A stretch of 64,000 nt of DNA from Candidatus Endomicrobiellum incisitermitis (GTDB lineage: Bacteria; Elusimicrobiota; Endomicrobiia; Endomicrobiales; Endomicrobiaceae). The translations under genes were made by a program, and so were the position numbers. Within the stretch, counting starts at the first letter, position 1. Every line of letters begins with the position of its first letter. The notes below the pieces were generated by a model, which made no database searches, was not told the DNA's origin, and saw only the letters and a program-made list of their open reading frames with translations. The stretch covers positions 40,583-104,582 of the forward strand of contig JAISOG010000039.1 of assembly GCA_031275795.1 (NCBI GenBank). The letters are read 5' to 3'. Positions 41,737 to 51,479 of the stretch are shown in pieces.

Positions 41737-42210
41737 ATGAAATGTCCTTTTTGTGGTAGTATTGATGACCAAGTACTAGATTCTCGCCCCGTAGAGCACA
41801 CATCAGCTGTGAGAAGGCGTAGGGAATGTTCTAGCTGCAAAAAAAGGTACACTACTTTTGAACGTCCGGAAGAATTAATGATCATGGTTGTTAAGTCAAA
41901 TAGGTCTAGAGAGCCTTTTGATAGGAAAAAAGTTTGGGTGGGTATAGATAGAGCTTGTAAAAAATGTCAAATTTCTGCCGAAACTATAGATAAACTTGTA
42001 AGTGAAATAGAAAATGAGATACTTAGTGAATATATAATGGAAATTCCGTCTACAATTATAGGTGAAAAAGTTTTAGAAAAGCTTTGGGACATTGATTTAG
42101 TACCATATATAAGATTTGCATCTGTTTATAGAAAATTTACTGATATAGATACTTTTATGAAAGAATTAAAAAAATTAAAAAAAGAACATGGCAAAAGGCA
42201 AAAAATATAG
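41737..42210 (+). CDS. nrdR: Transcriptional repressor NrdR
   Basis: MKCPFCGSIDDQVLDSRP...RRRRECSSCKKRYTTFE zinc ribbon plus ATP-cone. Confidence 0.96.
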   Translation: MKCPFCGSIDDQVLDSRPVEHTSAVRRRRECSSCKKRYTTFERPEELMIMVVKSNRSREPFDRKKVWVGIDRACKKCQISAETIDKLVSEIENEILSEYIMEIPSTIIGEKVLEKLWDIDLVPYIRFASVYRKFTDIDTFMKELKKLKKEHGKRQKI

Positions 42211-42246
42211 AAATATAATGGTTTAAGTACTTAAGGGAGTTTTTCG

Positions 42247-44526
42247 ATGGCAAACAGTAAATTAAATGATTTGTTAAACTACAAAGTAACGTTAGAAAAA
42301 AATGCTTTAACAGTTTTACAAAAACGTTATTTAAAAAAAGATGAGAAAGGAAATATAATTGAAACTCCTGAAGATTTATTTTTTAGAGTTGCCTACAACA
42401 TTGCTAAAGCAGATACTAACTATGATAAAAATGCTGATATTAATGTAACTGTAAAAGAATTTTATTTTGCAATGGCAAATCTAGATTTTTTACCAAATTC
42501 TCCGACGTTGATGAATGCAGGTAGACATTTACAGCAATTGTCTGCATGTTTTGTTTTGCCAATAGAAGATTCTATGGATTCTATTTTTGAAACTTTAAAA
42601 AATACTGCTCTTATACATAAATCTGGAGGAGGAACAGGCTTTTCTTTTTCCAGACTTCGCCCTAACAAGGATGTTGTAAAAACTACTTGCGGTGTCTCTT
42701 CAGGGCCGGTATCTTTTATACACGTTTTTAACTCTGCCACAGAAGCTATAAAGCAAGGTGGTACTAGACGTGGAGCAAATATGGGTATGCTTCGTATAGA
42801 TCATCCTGATATTTTAGAGTTTATATCTTGTAAAGATAAAAATGATAGTTTAAATAACTTCAATATATCTGTTGCTATAACAAAAGAGTTTATGGATGCG
42901 TTAGAAAGTAATACAGATTATAATCTGTATAATCCAAGAAATGGCGAAATTTCGGGTGTTTTAAGTGCAAGAGCGGTTTTTAATAAAGTTGTTGAGCAAT
43001 CTTGGAAAAATGGTGAGCCAGGTGTAGTTTTTATCGATACTATAAATGATAAAAATCCTACTCCAAAAATAGGTAAAATAGAAGCTACAAATCCTTGTGG
43101 TGAGCAACCTTTACTTCCTTATGAATCTTGTAACTTAGGTTCTATTAATTTGGGACATTTTGTAACTAATAAAGATGTTGATTGGATAAAATTAGAAAAA
43201 AGAATTAAAACTGCTGTCCATTTCTTAGATAATGTTATAGATATGAATAATTATCCCATAGAAAAAATAGACGAAGTTACTCGTTCTAATAGAAAGATAG
43301 GTCTTGGTGTGATGGGCTGGGCTGATATGCTTTTGAGTTTAGGGATTGCTTATGGTAGCAAAGATTCTTTAAATTTAGCAGAAAAAGTTATGGGCTTTAT
43401 TCAAAGTAAATCTCATCTTTTTTCGCAGGAGTTAGCAACGAAAAGAGGAGCTTTTATAAATTTTAAGAATAGTGTTTATTCAGATGGAAAACTTATGAGA
43501 AATGCTACAACTACTACTATAGCTCCAACAGGAACAATTGGTATTATTGCTTCTGCTTCAGGGGGTATAGAACCTATTTTTGCGCTTGTTTACAAAAGAG
43601 CACAATGTTTAGATAATGAAGAAATGTATGAAATTAACCCATATTTTGAAAAAATAGCAAAAGAAAAAGGCTTTTATTCTAAAGAACTTATGGATAAGAT
43701 TGCTCAAAAAGGGAGTATTCAAGATTTTGTTGAAATTCCTGAAGATATAAGAAAAATATTTATTACATCACATGATATTTCTCCGGAAAGTCATGTGAAG
43801 ATGCAAGCTGCTTTTCAGAAATTTACAGATAATGCTGTTTCAAAGACTGTAAACTTTCCAAATAGTGCTACAAAAGAAGATGTAAGAAAAGTGTATATTC
43901 TTTCTTATAAAATGGGATGTAAAGGTGTTACTGTTTATCGCGACGGAAGTAGAGAAGTACAAGTTTTAAATATTGCAAATAAAAAAGATGGACTACAATC
44001 AACAAAGGAAGCAAAGCCTAGGGTTCGTCCAAATAGAACAGTTGGTTTTACGTTTCTTATGCGTACTGGATGTGGGAAAATGTATGTGACAGTAAACGAA
44101 GATGATGATGGTGTGTGTGAAGTATTTACTCAACTTGGAAAGTCTGGAGGTTGTACATCTTCACAAGCAGAAGCTATAAGTCGTTTAATTTCTTTAGCAT
44201 TGAGTTCTGGTGTTGATCAACAAACAATTATAGAGCAAATAAAAGGAATAAGATGCCCTTCTCCTACACTTGCAGAAAGTGGGGCTATTTTGTCTTGCGC
44301 AGATGCAGTTGCAAAAGCGTTAGAAGCTTATAATAAAGAAAAAATGTCACCGGATTTATTTACGCAAGAAACAGTGTCTAACTCTTTAAAAGAAAAACAA
44401 TATTCTTATGACCCTGATGCAAATATGTCTGGTGCTTGTCCACAATGTCCTGAATGTGGAGAGATGTTGACTTTTTCTGAAGGCTGTGTGGTTTGTAGAG
44501 AATGTGGATATTCTAAGTGTTTTTAA
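42247..44526 (+). CDS. nrdJ: Adenosylcobalamin-dependent (class II) ribonucleoside reductase
   Basis: LPNSPTLMNAG, SACFVLPIEDSMDSIF, GGGTGFSFSRLRP, NPCGEQPLLPYESCNLGS, C-terminal Cys-rich tail. Confidence 0.94.
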   Translation: MANSKLNDLLNYKVTLEKNALTVLQKRYLKKDEKGNIIETPEDLFFRVAYNIAKADTNYDKNADINVTVKEFYFAMANLDFLPNSPTLMNAGRHLQQLSACFVLPIEDSMDSIFETLKNTALIHKSGGGTGFSFSRLRPNKDVVKTTCGVSSGPVSFIHVFNSATEAIKQGGTRRGANMGMLRIDHPDILEFISCKDKNDSLNNFNISVAITKEFMDALESNTDYNLYNPRNGEISGVLSARAVFNKVVEQSWKNGEPGVVFIDTINDKNPTPKIGKIEATNPCGEQPLLPYESCNLGSINLGHFVTNKDVDWIKLEKRIKTAVHFLDNVIDMNNYPIEKIDEVTRSNRKIGLGVMGWADMLLSLGIAYGSKDSLNLAEKVMGFIQSKSHLFSQELATKRGAFINFKNSVYSDGKLMRNATTTTIAPTGTIGIIASASGGIEPIFALVYKRAQCLDNEEMYEINPYFEKIAKEKGFYSKELMDKIAQKGSIQDFVEIPEDIRKIFITSHDISPESHVKMQAAFQKFTDNAVSKTVNFPNSATKEDVRKVYILSYKMGCKGVTVYRDGSREVQVLNIANKKDGLQSTKEAKPRVRPNRTVGFTFLMRTGCGKMYVTVNEDDDGVCEVFTQLGKSGGCTSSQAEAISRLISLALSSGVDQQTIIEQIKGIRCPSPTLAESGAILSCADAVAKALEAYNKEKMSPDLFTQETVSNSLKEKQYSYDPDANMSGACPQCPECGEMLTFSEGCVVCRECGYSKCF

Positions 44527-44535
44527 GAGGATATA

Positions 44536-45084
44536 ATGGTTAAAAATGATAAATGGATAAAAAAGATGGCTTTAGAACAAGGTTTAATAGAACCTTTTGA
44601 GCCAAATCAAGTTAGAGAAGGAAACATTTCTTTTGGAACTTCTTCGTATGGGTATGATATGCGTGTTTCAAATGAGTTTATGATTATGAACAGAAATGTT
44701 AATATTCTTGATCCTAAAAATGCTGTAGATATATTTAACCCTGTTGTAGTTGAAGACTTTATAGAAATACCTCCAGATTCTACTGTTTTAGGTAAAACAG
44801 TAGAATACTTTAGAATACCTAGGGACATTGTCACAATAGCGTTTGGAAAGTCAACTTATGCAAGATGTGGCATTTTTGTAAATATTACTCCTTTTGAGCC
44901 ACAATGGGAAGGATATGCTACGCTTTCTATAGCAAACACAACGATTTTGCCAGTAAAAGTTTATGCTAATGAAGGAATAGCGCAAGTATTATTTTTACAA
45001 GCAAGTGAGACTTGCGAAGTTTCCTATGCAGATAGAAAAGGTAAGTATCAGGCTCAAAAAACTATAACCCAGGCAAAAATTTGA
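44536..45084 (+). CDS. dcd: dCTP deaminase
   Basis: [42 protein letters not shown]. Confidence 0.94.
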   Translation: MVKNDKWIKKMALEQGLIEPFEPNQVREGNISFGTSSYGYDMRVSNEFMIMNRNVNILDPKNAVDIFNPVVVEDFIEIPPDSTVLGKTVEYFRIPRDIVTIAFGKSTYARCGIFVNITPFEPQWEGYATLSIANTTILPVKVYANEGIAQVLFLQASETCEVSYADRKGKYQAQKTITQAKI

Positions 45085-45120
45085 TACAATGTAATGGCCT
45101 ACTAAATGTAGAGGATGACA

Positions 45121-46650
45121 ATGATTTTAATATTAAATTTTGGTTCACAATATACACAATTAATTGCAAGGCGTATAAGAGAAGAAAAAGTTTATTGCCA
45201 CATATATCCAGGAAATGAGTCCTTAGATTTCTTGTTAGATTTAAATAATGTGGTGGGTATAATTCTTTCAGGGGGCTATAGTAGTGTTTATTCTAAAAAT
45301 GCTCCTTGGCCAGATCAAAAAATTTGGCAATTAGGTGTACCTATTTTGGGTATTTGTTATGGTATGCAGCTTATTGCACAACATTTCGGTGGTAGAGTTG
45401 CTCCATCAAAACACAGAGAGTTTGGTCTTGCAAAGGTTGACATAAATTGCGACTCTTGTTTATTTGATGGTTTGAGTTCAAAAGAAGTTATGTGGATGAG
45501 TCATGGTGACAAACTCTCAAAAATGCCAAAAGATTTTAAAGTTACTGCAAAATCTGACAATTCCCCTTATGCAGCTATTGAAAATATTTCAAAAAATATT
45601 TATGGCGTACAGTTTCATCCAGAAGTAAAACATTCTCTAAACGGTAGAAAAATTATCCAAAACTTTATATTTAAAATTTGTGGTTCAAAGCCGGATTGGA
45701 CTATTAAGTCTTACATAGTAGATGAAGTTAAAAAAATTAAAGAACAAGTTGGGAAAAGTAAAGTTTTATGTGCTTTGTCTGGTGGGGTAGATTCTTCAGT
45801 TGCAGCATTTATGTTGCATAAAGCTATAGGAAAGCAACTTTTTTGTATTTATGTTGATCATGGGCTTCAAAGGCTTGGGGAAACCCAAAGAGTAAAAAAG
45901 GTTTTTGGGAAAATGTTTGGTAAGAATCTTAAAATTGTTGATGCAAGAAAAATATTTTTATCAAAACTTAAAGATGTAATTGACCCTGAGCAGAAAAGAA
46001 AAATTATAGGTAAAACATTTATAGATGTTTTTGAGAAAGAATCTAAAAAACTTAAAGGTATAGATTTTTTACTTCAGGGTACAATCTATCCTGACATTAT
46101 AGAGAGTGTTTCTATAAAAGGTACAAAGTTGCCGATTAAGAGTCACCATAATGTTGGTGGTCTTCCAGAAAAAATGAAAATGAAACTAATAGAACCTTTA
46201 AAATTTTTGTTTAAAGATGAGGTTAGACTATTAGGACTAGAACTTAAAATTCCTGTAGAAATTATAAATAGACAACCTTTCCCTGGCCCAGGTTTAGCTG
46301 TAAGAACTGTGGGTGAAATAACTCAAGAAAAGTTAAATATCTTAAAAGAGGCAGACAATATAGTAGTAGAAGAAATTATAAATGCTGGTCTTTATGATAG
46401 GATTTGGCAATCATTTGCAGTAATATTACCTGTCAAAACTGTTGGAGTAATGGGTGATGCTAGAACTTATGAATATGTTATAGCTATAAGAGCTGTAAGT
46501 TCTGATGATGCGATGACTGCAGATTGGATAAAGTTACCTTATGAGTTACTTGGAAGAATGTCTTCAAGAATTATCAATGAAGTTAAAGGTGTTAACAGAG
46601 TAGTTTATGATATCTCTAATAAACCACCAGCGACAATAGAATGGGAATAA
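45121..46650 (+). CDS. guaA: GMP synthase (glutamine-hydrolysing)
   Basis: GICYGMQLIAQHFGG, ALSGGVDSSVAA, FPGPGLAVR; ORF track start 45115, ATG 45121 better spaced from the SD. Confidence 0.97.
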   Translation: MILILNFGSQYTQLIARRIREEKVYCHIYPGNESLDFLLDLNNVVGIILSGGYSSVYSKNAPWPDQKIWQLGVPILGICYGMQLIAQHFGGRVAPSKHREFGLAKVDINCDSCLFDGLSSKEVMWMSHGDKLSKMPKDFKVTAKSDNSPYAAIENISKNIYGVQFHPEVKHSLNGRKIIQNFIFKICGSKPDWTIKSYIVDEVKKIKEQVGKSKVLCALSGGVDSSVAAFMLHKAIGKQLFCIYVDHGLQRLGETQRVKKVFGKMFGKNLKIVDARKIFLSKLKDVIDPEQKRKIIGKTFIDVFEKESKKLKGIDFLLQGTIYPDIIESVSIKGTKLPIKSHHNVGGLPEKMKMKLIEPLKFLFKDEVRLLGLELKIPVEIINRQPFPGPGLAVRTVGEITQEKLNILKEADNIVVEEIINAGLYDRIWQSFAVILPVKTVGVMGDARTYEYVIAIRAVSSDDAMTADWIKLPYELLGRMSSRIINEVKGVNRVVYDISNKPPATIEWE

Positions 46651-47513
46651 TGAAAAATTTAGTTTACTGCTTTATAGTGTTTGTTCCATTGTTTTTTGCT
46701 TGTGCGTATGATAATAAAGCTAAAACAGATTCCATACAGATAAAAGGATCTGATACTATTGTAAATCTTATACAGGTTTTGGCTGAAAACTTTGTACAAT
46801 CTCATCCAAATTTAAATATTAGTGTTACGGGCGGTGGTTCCGGCACAGGATTTGCTTCCTTAATAAATAAGACTTGTAATATTGCTATGTCTTCTAGAGA
46901 AATAGAAGAAAAAGAAGTTGCTTTAGCTAAACAAAGTAATGTTGAACCTATAGGTTTTAAAGTAGGTTTAGATGGGCTTGTTGTTATTGTTAATAAAAAT
47001 AACCCTGTAAGCAAATTAACTTTAGCAGAACTTAGAAACATTTTTATGGCAAAAATTACAAATTGGAAAGAAGTGGGTGGTCAAGATAAAACAATAGTTG
47101 TTCTTTCACGAGAAAGTAATTCTGGCACTCATATGTTTTTTAAGGAACGTGTTATAAGAAATAATGATATAAATTCTTCTGACGAGTTTACTATACATTC
47201 TTTAATGATGTCCTCATCTCAAGCTGTGTATGATGAAGTTTTACAAAACCCTAATGCTTTAGGATATGTAGGTATGGGTTTTGTTAATAATAAAATAAAG
47301 GTAATATCTGTTTCTTTAGATAAAGACAATAAATATGTTTATCCAACAGCAAATACAATTATTGATAACTCTTATCCAATTTCTAGGCCTCTATATTTGT
47401 ACACTGATGGAAAACCTAAAGGTTTAGTAGAAATGTTTATTGATTATGCTTTATCTAATGAAGGTCAAAAAGTTGTTATTGATACAGATTTTGTCCCGCT
47501 TAAGAAGAATTAA
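46650..47513 (+). CDS. pstS: Phosphate ABC transporter substrate-binding lipoprotein
   Basis: KGSDTIVNLIQVLAENF, TGGGSGTGFASLIN, RESNSGTHMFFKE; lipobox FACA; start overlaps guaA stop. Confidence 0.93.
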   Translation: MKNLVYCFIVFVPLFFACAYDNKAKTDSIQIKGSDTIVNLIQVLAENFVQSHPNLNISVTGGGSGTGFASLINKTCNIAMSSREIEEKEVALAKQSNVEPIGFKVGLDGLVVIVNKNNPVSKLTLAELRNIFMAKITNWKEVGGQDKTIVVLSRESNSGTHMFFKERVIRNNDINSSDEFTIHSLMMSSSQAVYDEVLQNPNALGYVGMGFVNNKIKVISVSLDKDNKYVYPTANTIIDNSYPISRPLYLYTDGKPKGLVEMFIDYALSNEGQKVVIDTDFVPLKKN

Positions 47514-47524
47514 TAGGATTTAAA

Positions 47525-48394
47525 ATGAGAAAGTCTTTAGATTATATAATTGAAACAATAATTTTTATATGTGGTATGTTATCAATAGTTTTTGTTGTTT
47601 TAATCTTTTCATTTTTACTTAAAGAAGGTTTATCTTTTTTTAAGGATTTTAGTTTTATAAAATTTATTACAAACCAATTTTGGTATCCAAACTCTAAAGT
47701 CCCGTCTTTTGGTATACTGCCTTTAATATGTGGTTCAGTTTTGGTTACATTGGGCGCTTGTTTAATAGCTGTTCCAATTGGTGTGATGTCTGCTCTCTTT
47801 ATAGCTGAAATTGCACCTAAAGGTGTTAGGGATATATTAAAATCTCTAGTTGAACTTATGGCTGCAATCCCTAGTGTTGTTATTGGCTTTGTTGGAATGG
47901 TAACAATAGTACCTTTAGTTAAAAATATTTTTAATCTTCCAACAGGACTTAGTGCTTTTTCTGGCTCTATAATGCTTGGTTTTATGGCTGTTCCTACAAT
48001 TGTTACTATATCTGAAGATGCTATAAGATCTGTACCTTGGCAATATAAAGAGGGTGCTCTTGCCTTAGGTGCTACAAAGTGGCAAGCACTAAGAAGGATA
48101 GTATTAAAAGCTGCAATGCCTGGAATAATAGCCGCTATAATGCTTGGAATAGGTAGAGTAATAGGAGAAACAATGGCTGTTATGATGATAACAGGGAATG
48201 CTGCTCATATACCACACTCAATTTTTGACCCAATAAGAACAATGACTTCCACAATAGCTTCAGAAATGGGTGAAACTGTACGTGGTGGTATGCATTACAA
48301 GTCTTTATTTGCAATAGGACTAGTGCTTTTTTTAATTACTTTTATAGTAAATTTTATAGCAGATTTATTTTTAGGTAAAAATAAAAATTTATGA
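47525..48394 (+). CDS. pstC: Phosphate ABC transporter permease
   Basis: MetI-like TM domain, EGALALGATKWQALRRIVLKAAMPGI. Confidence 0.93.
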   Translation: MRKSLDYIIETIIFICGMLSIVFVVLIFSFLLKEGLSFFKDFSFIKFITNQFWYPNSKVPSFGILPLICGSVLVTLGACLIAVPIGVMSALFIAEIAPKGVRDILKSLVELMAAIPSVVIGFVGMVTIVPLVKNIFNLPTGLSAFSGSIMLGFMAVPTIVTISEDAIRSVPWQYKEGALALGATKWQALRRIVLKAAMPGIIAAIMLGIGRVIGETMAVMMITGNAAHIPHSIFDPIRTMTSTIASEMGETVRGGMHYKSLFAIGLVLFLITFIVNFIADLFLGKNKNL

Positions 48395-49245
48395 TAAAAC
48401 TTAATCCTAAATTGTCTCAAAAACTTTCATATACAGTTCTTTTTATGGCAACAATGTTAGCTATTATTCCAGTTTTGGTAATTATATTTTTGATTATAAA
48501 AAATGGGGCTTCTTCTATAAGTTGGGAATTTTTAACTTCTATGCCAAGAAACGGTATGCGTGCTGGTGGTATACTTCCTGCAATAGTAGGTACTTTTTCT
48601 ATAGTTCTATGTGCAATAATTATTACTCTTCCCATAGGTGTTTGTGCTGCAATTTATTTGAACGAATATGCAAAAGATAATCTTCTTACTAGGATAATCA
48701 AACTTGCAATTGTAAATTTAGCAGGAGTACCTTCTGTAGTTTATGGTCTTTTTGGGCTTGGAATTTTTGTTATGTTTTTAGAACTGGGCGTTTCTATTAT
48801 AGCTGGAGCTTTAACGTTATCTATAATGGAACTTCCTGTTATTATAACTACTGCTAGAAGTGCTTTAAATAGTGTGCCTCAATCTTTTAGAGAAGCAAGT
48901 TTATCTTTAGGTGTGAGTCGTTGGCAGACTATTAGATATGTTGTACTTCCTAATGCGCTCCCTGGGATTTTAACAGGAGCAATTCTTAGCATTGCAAGGA
49001 TTTCTGGAGAAACTGCACCTATACTTTTTACTGCAGCAGTTTTTTATGTACCTAATCTACCAAGCTCAATATTTGACCAAGTAATGACTTTGCCTTACCA
49101 TTTGTATATTGTTTCAACACAAATACCTAATATGCCAAAGAATATTATATATGGTACGGCTTTAGTTTTAATGATGATGGTTTTAACTATGAGTTTTGTT
49201 GCAATTTTTGCACGAGTTTATTTTAGGAAACATAGAAAATGGTAG
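48391..49245 (+). CDS. pstA: Phosphate ABC transporter permease
   Basis: REASLSLGVSRWQTIRYVVLPNALPGILTG; follows pstC. Confidence 0.93.
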   Translation: MIKLNPKLSQKLSYTVLFMATMLAIIPVLVIIFLIIKNGASSISWEFLTSMPRNGMRAGGILPAIVGTFSIVLCAIIITLPIGVCAAIYLNEYAKDNLLTRIIKLAIVNLAGVPSVVYGLFGLGIFVMFLELGVSIIAGALTLSIMELPVIITTARSALNSVPQSFREASLSLGVSRWQTIRYVVLPNALPGILTGAILSIARISGETAPILFTAAVFYVPNLPSSIFDQVMTLPYHLYIVSTQIPNMPKNIIYGTALVLMMMVLTMSFVAIFARVYFRKHRKW

Positions 49246-49991
49246 ATAAAATTCAAGTAAAAAATTTAAGTTGTTATTATAACAAAAAGTGCGTTTTGGA
49301 CTCTTTGACCATTAACGTTGTAAAAAATGAAATTTTGAGTGTAATAGGACCTGCAAATAGTGGTAAAACGACATTTTTAAGAACTTTAAACAGAATGAGT
49401 GATTTGGAGGTGTCATTTAAAAGAACAGGCGACGTGTTTCTTAACGAAGAAAATATTTTTTATATGAATATGGAATTTTTAAGAAAGCGGGTGAGTATGC
49501 TTTTTGCTATGCCTATTCCTCTTCCTATGAGTATATATAACAATATTACATATGCTCCTAAAAGACTTGAATTAGTTAATAAAAAGTCTGATATGGATAT
49601 TCTTGTAGAGCAATCTTTAAAAGATGCGTCCTTATGGAATGATGTTAAAGACAGATTACATACATCAGCTATGAAAATGTCTGGAGGACAACAGCAAAGG
49701 CTTTGTATAGCAAGGATTCTTGCTATTAATCCTGAAGTTATTCTTTTTGATGAGCCTTGTTCTGGTTTAGACCCTATATCTACTGCAAAAGTTGAAGAGT
49801 CTATGTTAGAATTGAAACGGAAGTATACTATATTGCTTGTAACAAATAATGTAAAACAGGCTTCTCGTGTTAGTGACAGGACTGCTTTTTTTCTTATGGG
49901 AAAACTTATAGAAGTTGATAAGACAGAAAAATTATTTATTTCACCAAAAGAAAAACAAACGGAAGATTATATAACAGGAAGATTTGGCTAA
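49239..49991 (+). CDS. pstB: Phosphate ABC transporter ATPase paralogue 1
   Basis: GPANSGKTTFLRTLNRM, MSGGQQQRLCIARILA, ILFDEPCSGLDPIS; Q-loop and H-loop substituted (FAMP, VTNNV). Confidence 0.92.
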   Translation: MVDKIQVKNLSCYYNKKCVLDSLTINVVKNEILSVIGPANSGKTTFLRTLNRMSDLEVSFKRTGDVFLNEENIFYMNMEFLRKRVSMLFAMPIPLPMSIYNNITYAPKRLELVNKKSDMDILVEQSLKDASLWNDVKDRLHTSAMKMSGGQQQRLCIARILAINPEVILFDEPCSGLDPISTAKVEESMLELKRKYTILLVTNNVKQASRVSDRTAFFLMGKLIEVDKTEKLFISPKEKQTEDYITGRFG

Positions 49992-50746
49992 TGTCAAAAA
50001 TTGAAATAAGAAATTTTAATCTTTATTACGCTAACTTTCATGCTCTTAAAGATATAAGTATATCTATAGAAGAAAAGAGAATTACAGCTATGATAGGTCC
50101 GTCTGGTTGTGGAAAATCTACGTTGTTGAGGTCTATAAATAGGATTAATGATACAATAGAAGGAGTAAAAACAGTAGGGGAGATAAATATAGAAGGTATA
50201 AATATTTACAATGATAATATTGATGTTGATTTTTTGCGTAGAAATGTTGGTATGGTTTTTCAGAGGCCTAACCCATTTCCAATTTCAATTTATGAAAACG
50301 TTGCTTTTGGTTTAAGGGTTAACAGAATTGCATCAAGTAAAGAAATTACTGACCAAACAGTTGAAAAGAGTTTAAAGTCTGTCTTGTTGTGGGATAACAT
50401 GAAAGATAAGTTGCATAAATCAGCGCTTACTTTAACGTTAGAACAGCAACAGAGGCTTTGTATAGCAAGAGCCATTGCTGTTGCTCCTCATATTATTTTG
50501 TTAGATGAGCCTTGTTCTTCTTTAGATCCTGTTGCTACAAGGAAAATAGAAGAATTGATGATACAATTGAAAGATGAGTATACGATTGTAATAGTTACTC
50601 ATAACATGCAACAGGCTGCTAGGATTTCTCAGGATACAGCGTTTATGCTTTTAGGCAAACTTATAGAATTTAGTAAAACTGACGAAATTTTTACAAATCC
50701 GTCTAAAAAAGAAACAGATGATTATGTAAGTGGTAGATTTGGATAA
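49991..50746 (+). CDS. pstB: Phosphate ABC transporter ATPase paralogue 2
   Basis: GPSGCGKSTLLRSINR, FQRPNPFP, VTHNMQQA intact; signature changed to LTLEQQQR. Confidence 0.92.
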   Translation: MSKIEIRNFNLYYANFHALKDISISIEEKRITAMIGPSGCGKSTLLRSINRINDTIEGVKTVGEINIEGINIYNDNIDVDFLRRNVGMVFQRPNPFPISIYENVAFGLRVNRIASSKEITDQTVEKSLKSVLLWDNMKDKLHKSALTLTLEQQQRLCIARAIAVAPHIILLDEPCSSLDPVATRKIEELMIQLKDEYTIVIVTHNMQQAARISQDTAFMLLGKLIEFSKTDEIFTNPSKKETDDYVSGRFG

Positions 50747-50787
50747 TTTGGCAGTTGAATTAAAATGTCTTAGTTTAGGAGATATTT

Positions 50788-51453
50788 ATGCGTCATTTTG
50801 ATATTGAAATGAACGATTTGCAAAATCGTCTTCTTGATATGGCTAGTCTTGTTCAAGAGATGATTAGGGCTGCTACTGGAGAACTTTCAGGGAAGGACTC
50901 AAAACAAGTAGAAAAGGTGTATTCTTTAGAAAAAAAAGTTAATATACAAGAAATAGTTATAGATGATAAATGTTTAAAACTTATAGCATTAAACCAACCA
51001 GTTGGTACTGATCTAAGGTTTATTACTTCCGCTATGAGAATTAATAGTGATCTTGAGAGAATGGGTGATGAAGCTGTAAATATTAGCAGAATGGCTAAAG
51101 ATTTAATAAGATATAAAGAATTGAAACCTTTTGAGGATATTTCAAAGATGGTGTTATGTGTTGAGAATATGGTTGTAGAATCTATTAAAGCATTTAACAC
51201 AAGTGATACTGATCTTGCTCTTTTAGTACTTAAAAAAGATGACGAAGTCGATAAATTAAGAGATAAAGTTATTGACGATATTAAAAATATAATGGTAAGT
51301 TCTTCAAGTCCTGAGGTTATTCAAAAAGCTGTAGATTTAATTTTTGTTGCAAAAAGCATCGAAAGAATTGGTGACCATGCTACAAATATTTGTGAAGACA
51401 TTATTTTTATGGTGCATGGTAAGGATATACGCCATCCTAAGACAAATAGTTAA
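50788..51453 (+). CDS. phoU: Phosphate transport system regulator PhoU
   Basis: RHFDIEMNDLQNRLLDMASLVQEMI..., SDLERMGDEAVNI, IERIGDHATNICEDI. Confidence 0.93.
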   Translation: MRHFDIEMNDLQNRLLDMASLVQEMIRAATGELSGKDSKQVEKVYSLEKKVNIQEIVIDDKCLKLIALNQPVGTDLRFITSAMRINSDLERMGDEAVNISRMAKDLIRYKELKPFEDISKMVLCVENMVVESIKAFNTSDTDLALLVLKKDDEVDKLRDKVIDDIKNIMVSSSSPEVIQKAVDLIFVAKSIERIGDHATNICEDIIFMVHGKDIRHPKTNS

Positions 51454-51479
51454 AATAAATAATGACATTGGAGTAAACG

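Noticed and set aside
41594-41803. Minus-strand ORF across the nrdR promoter
   Set aside because: Overlaps the conserved nrdR start and NrdR-box region; spurious.
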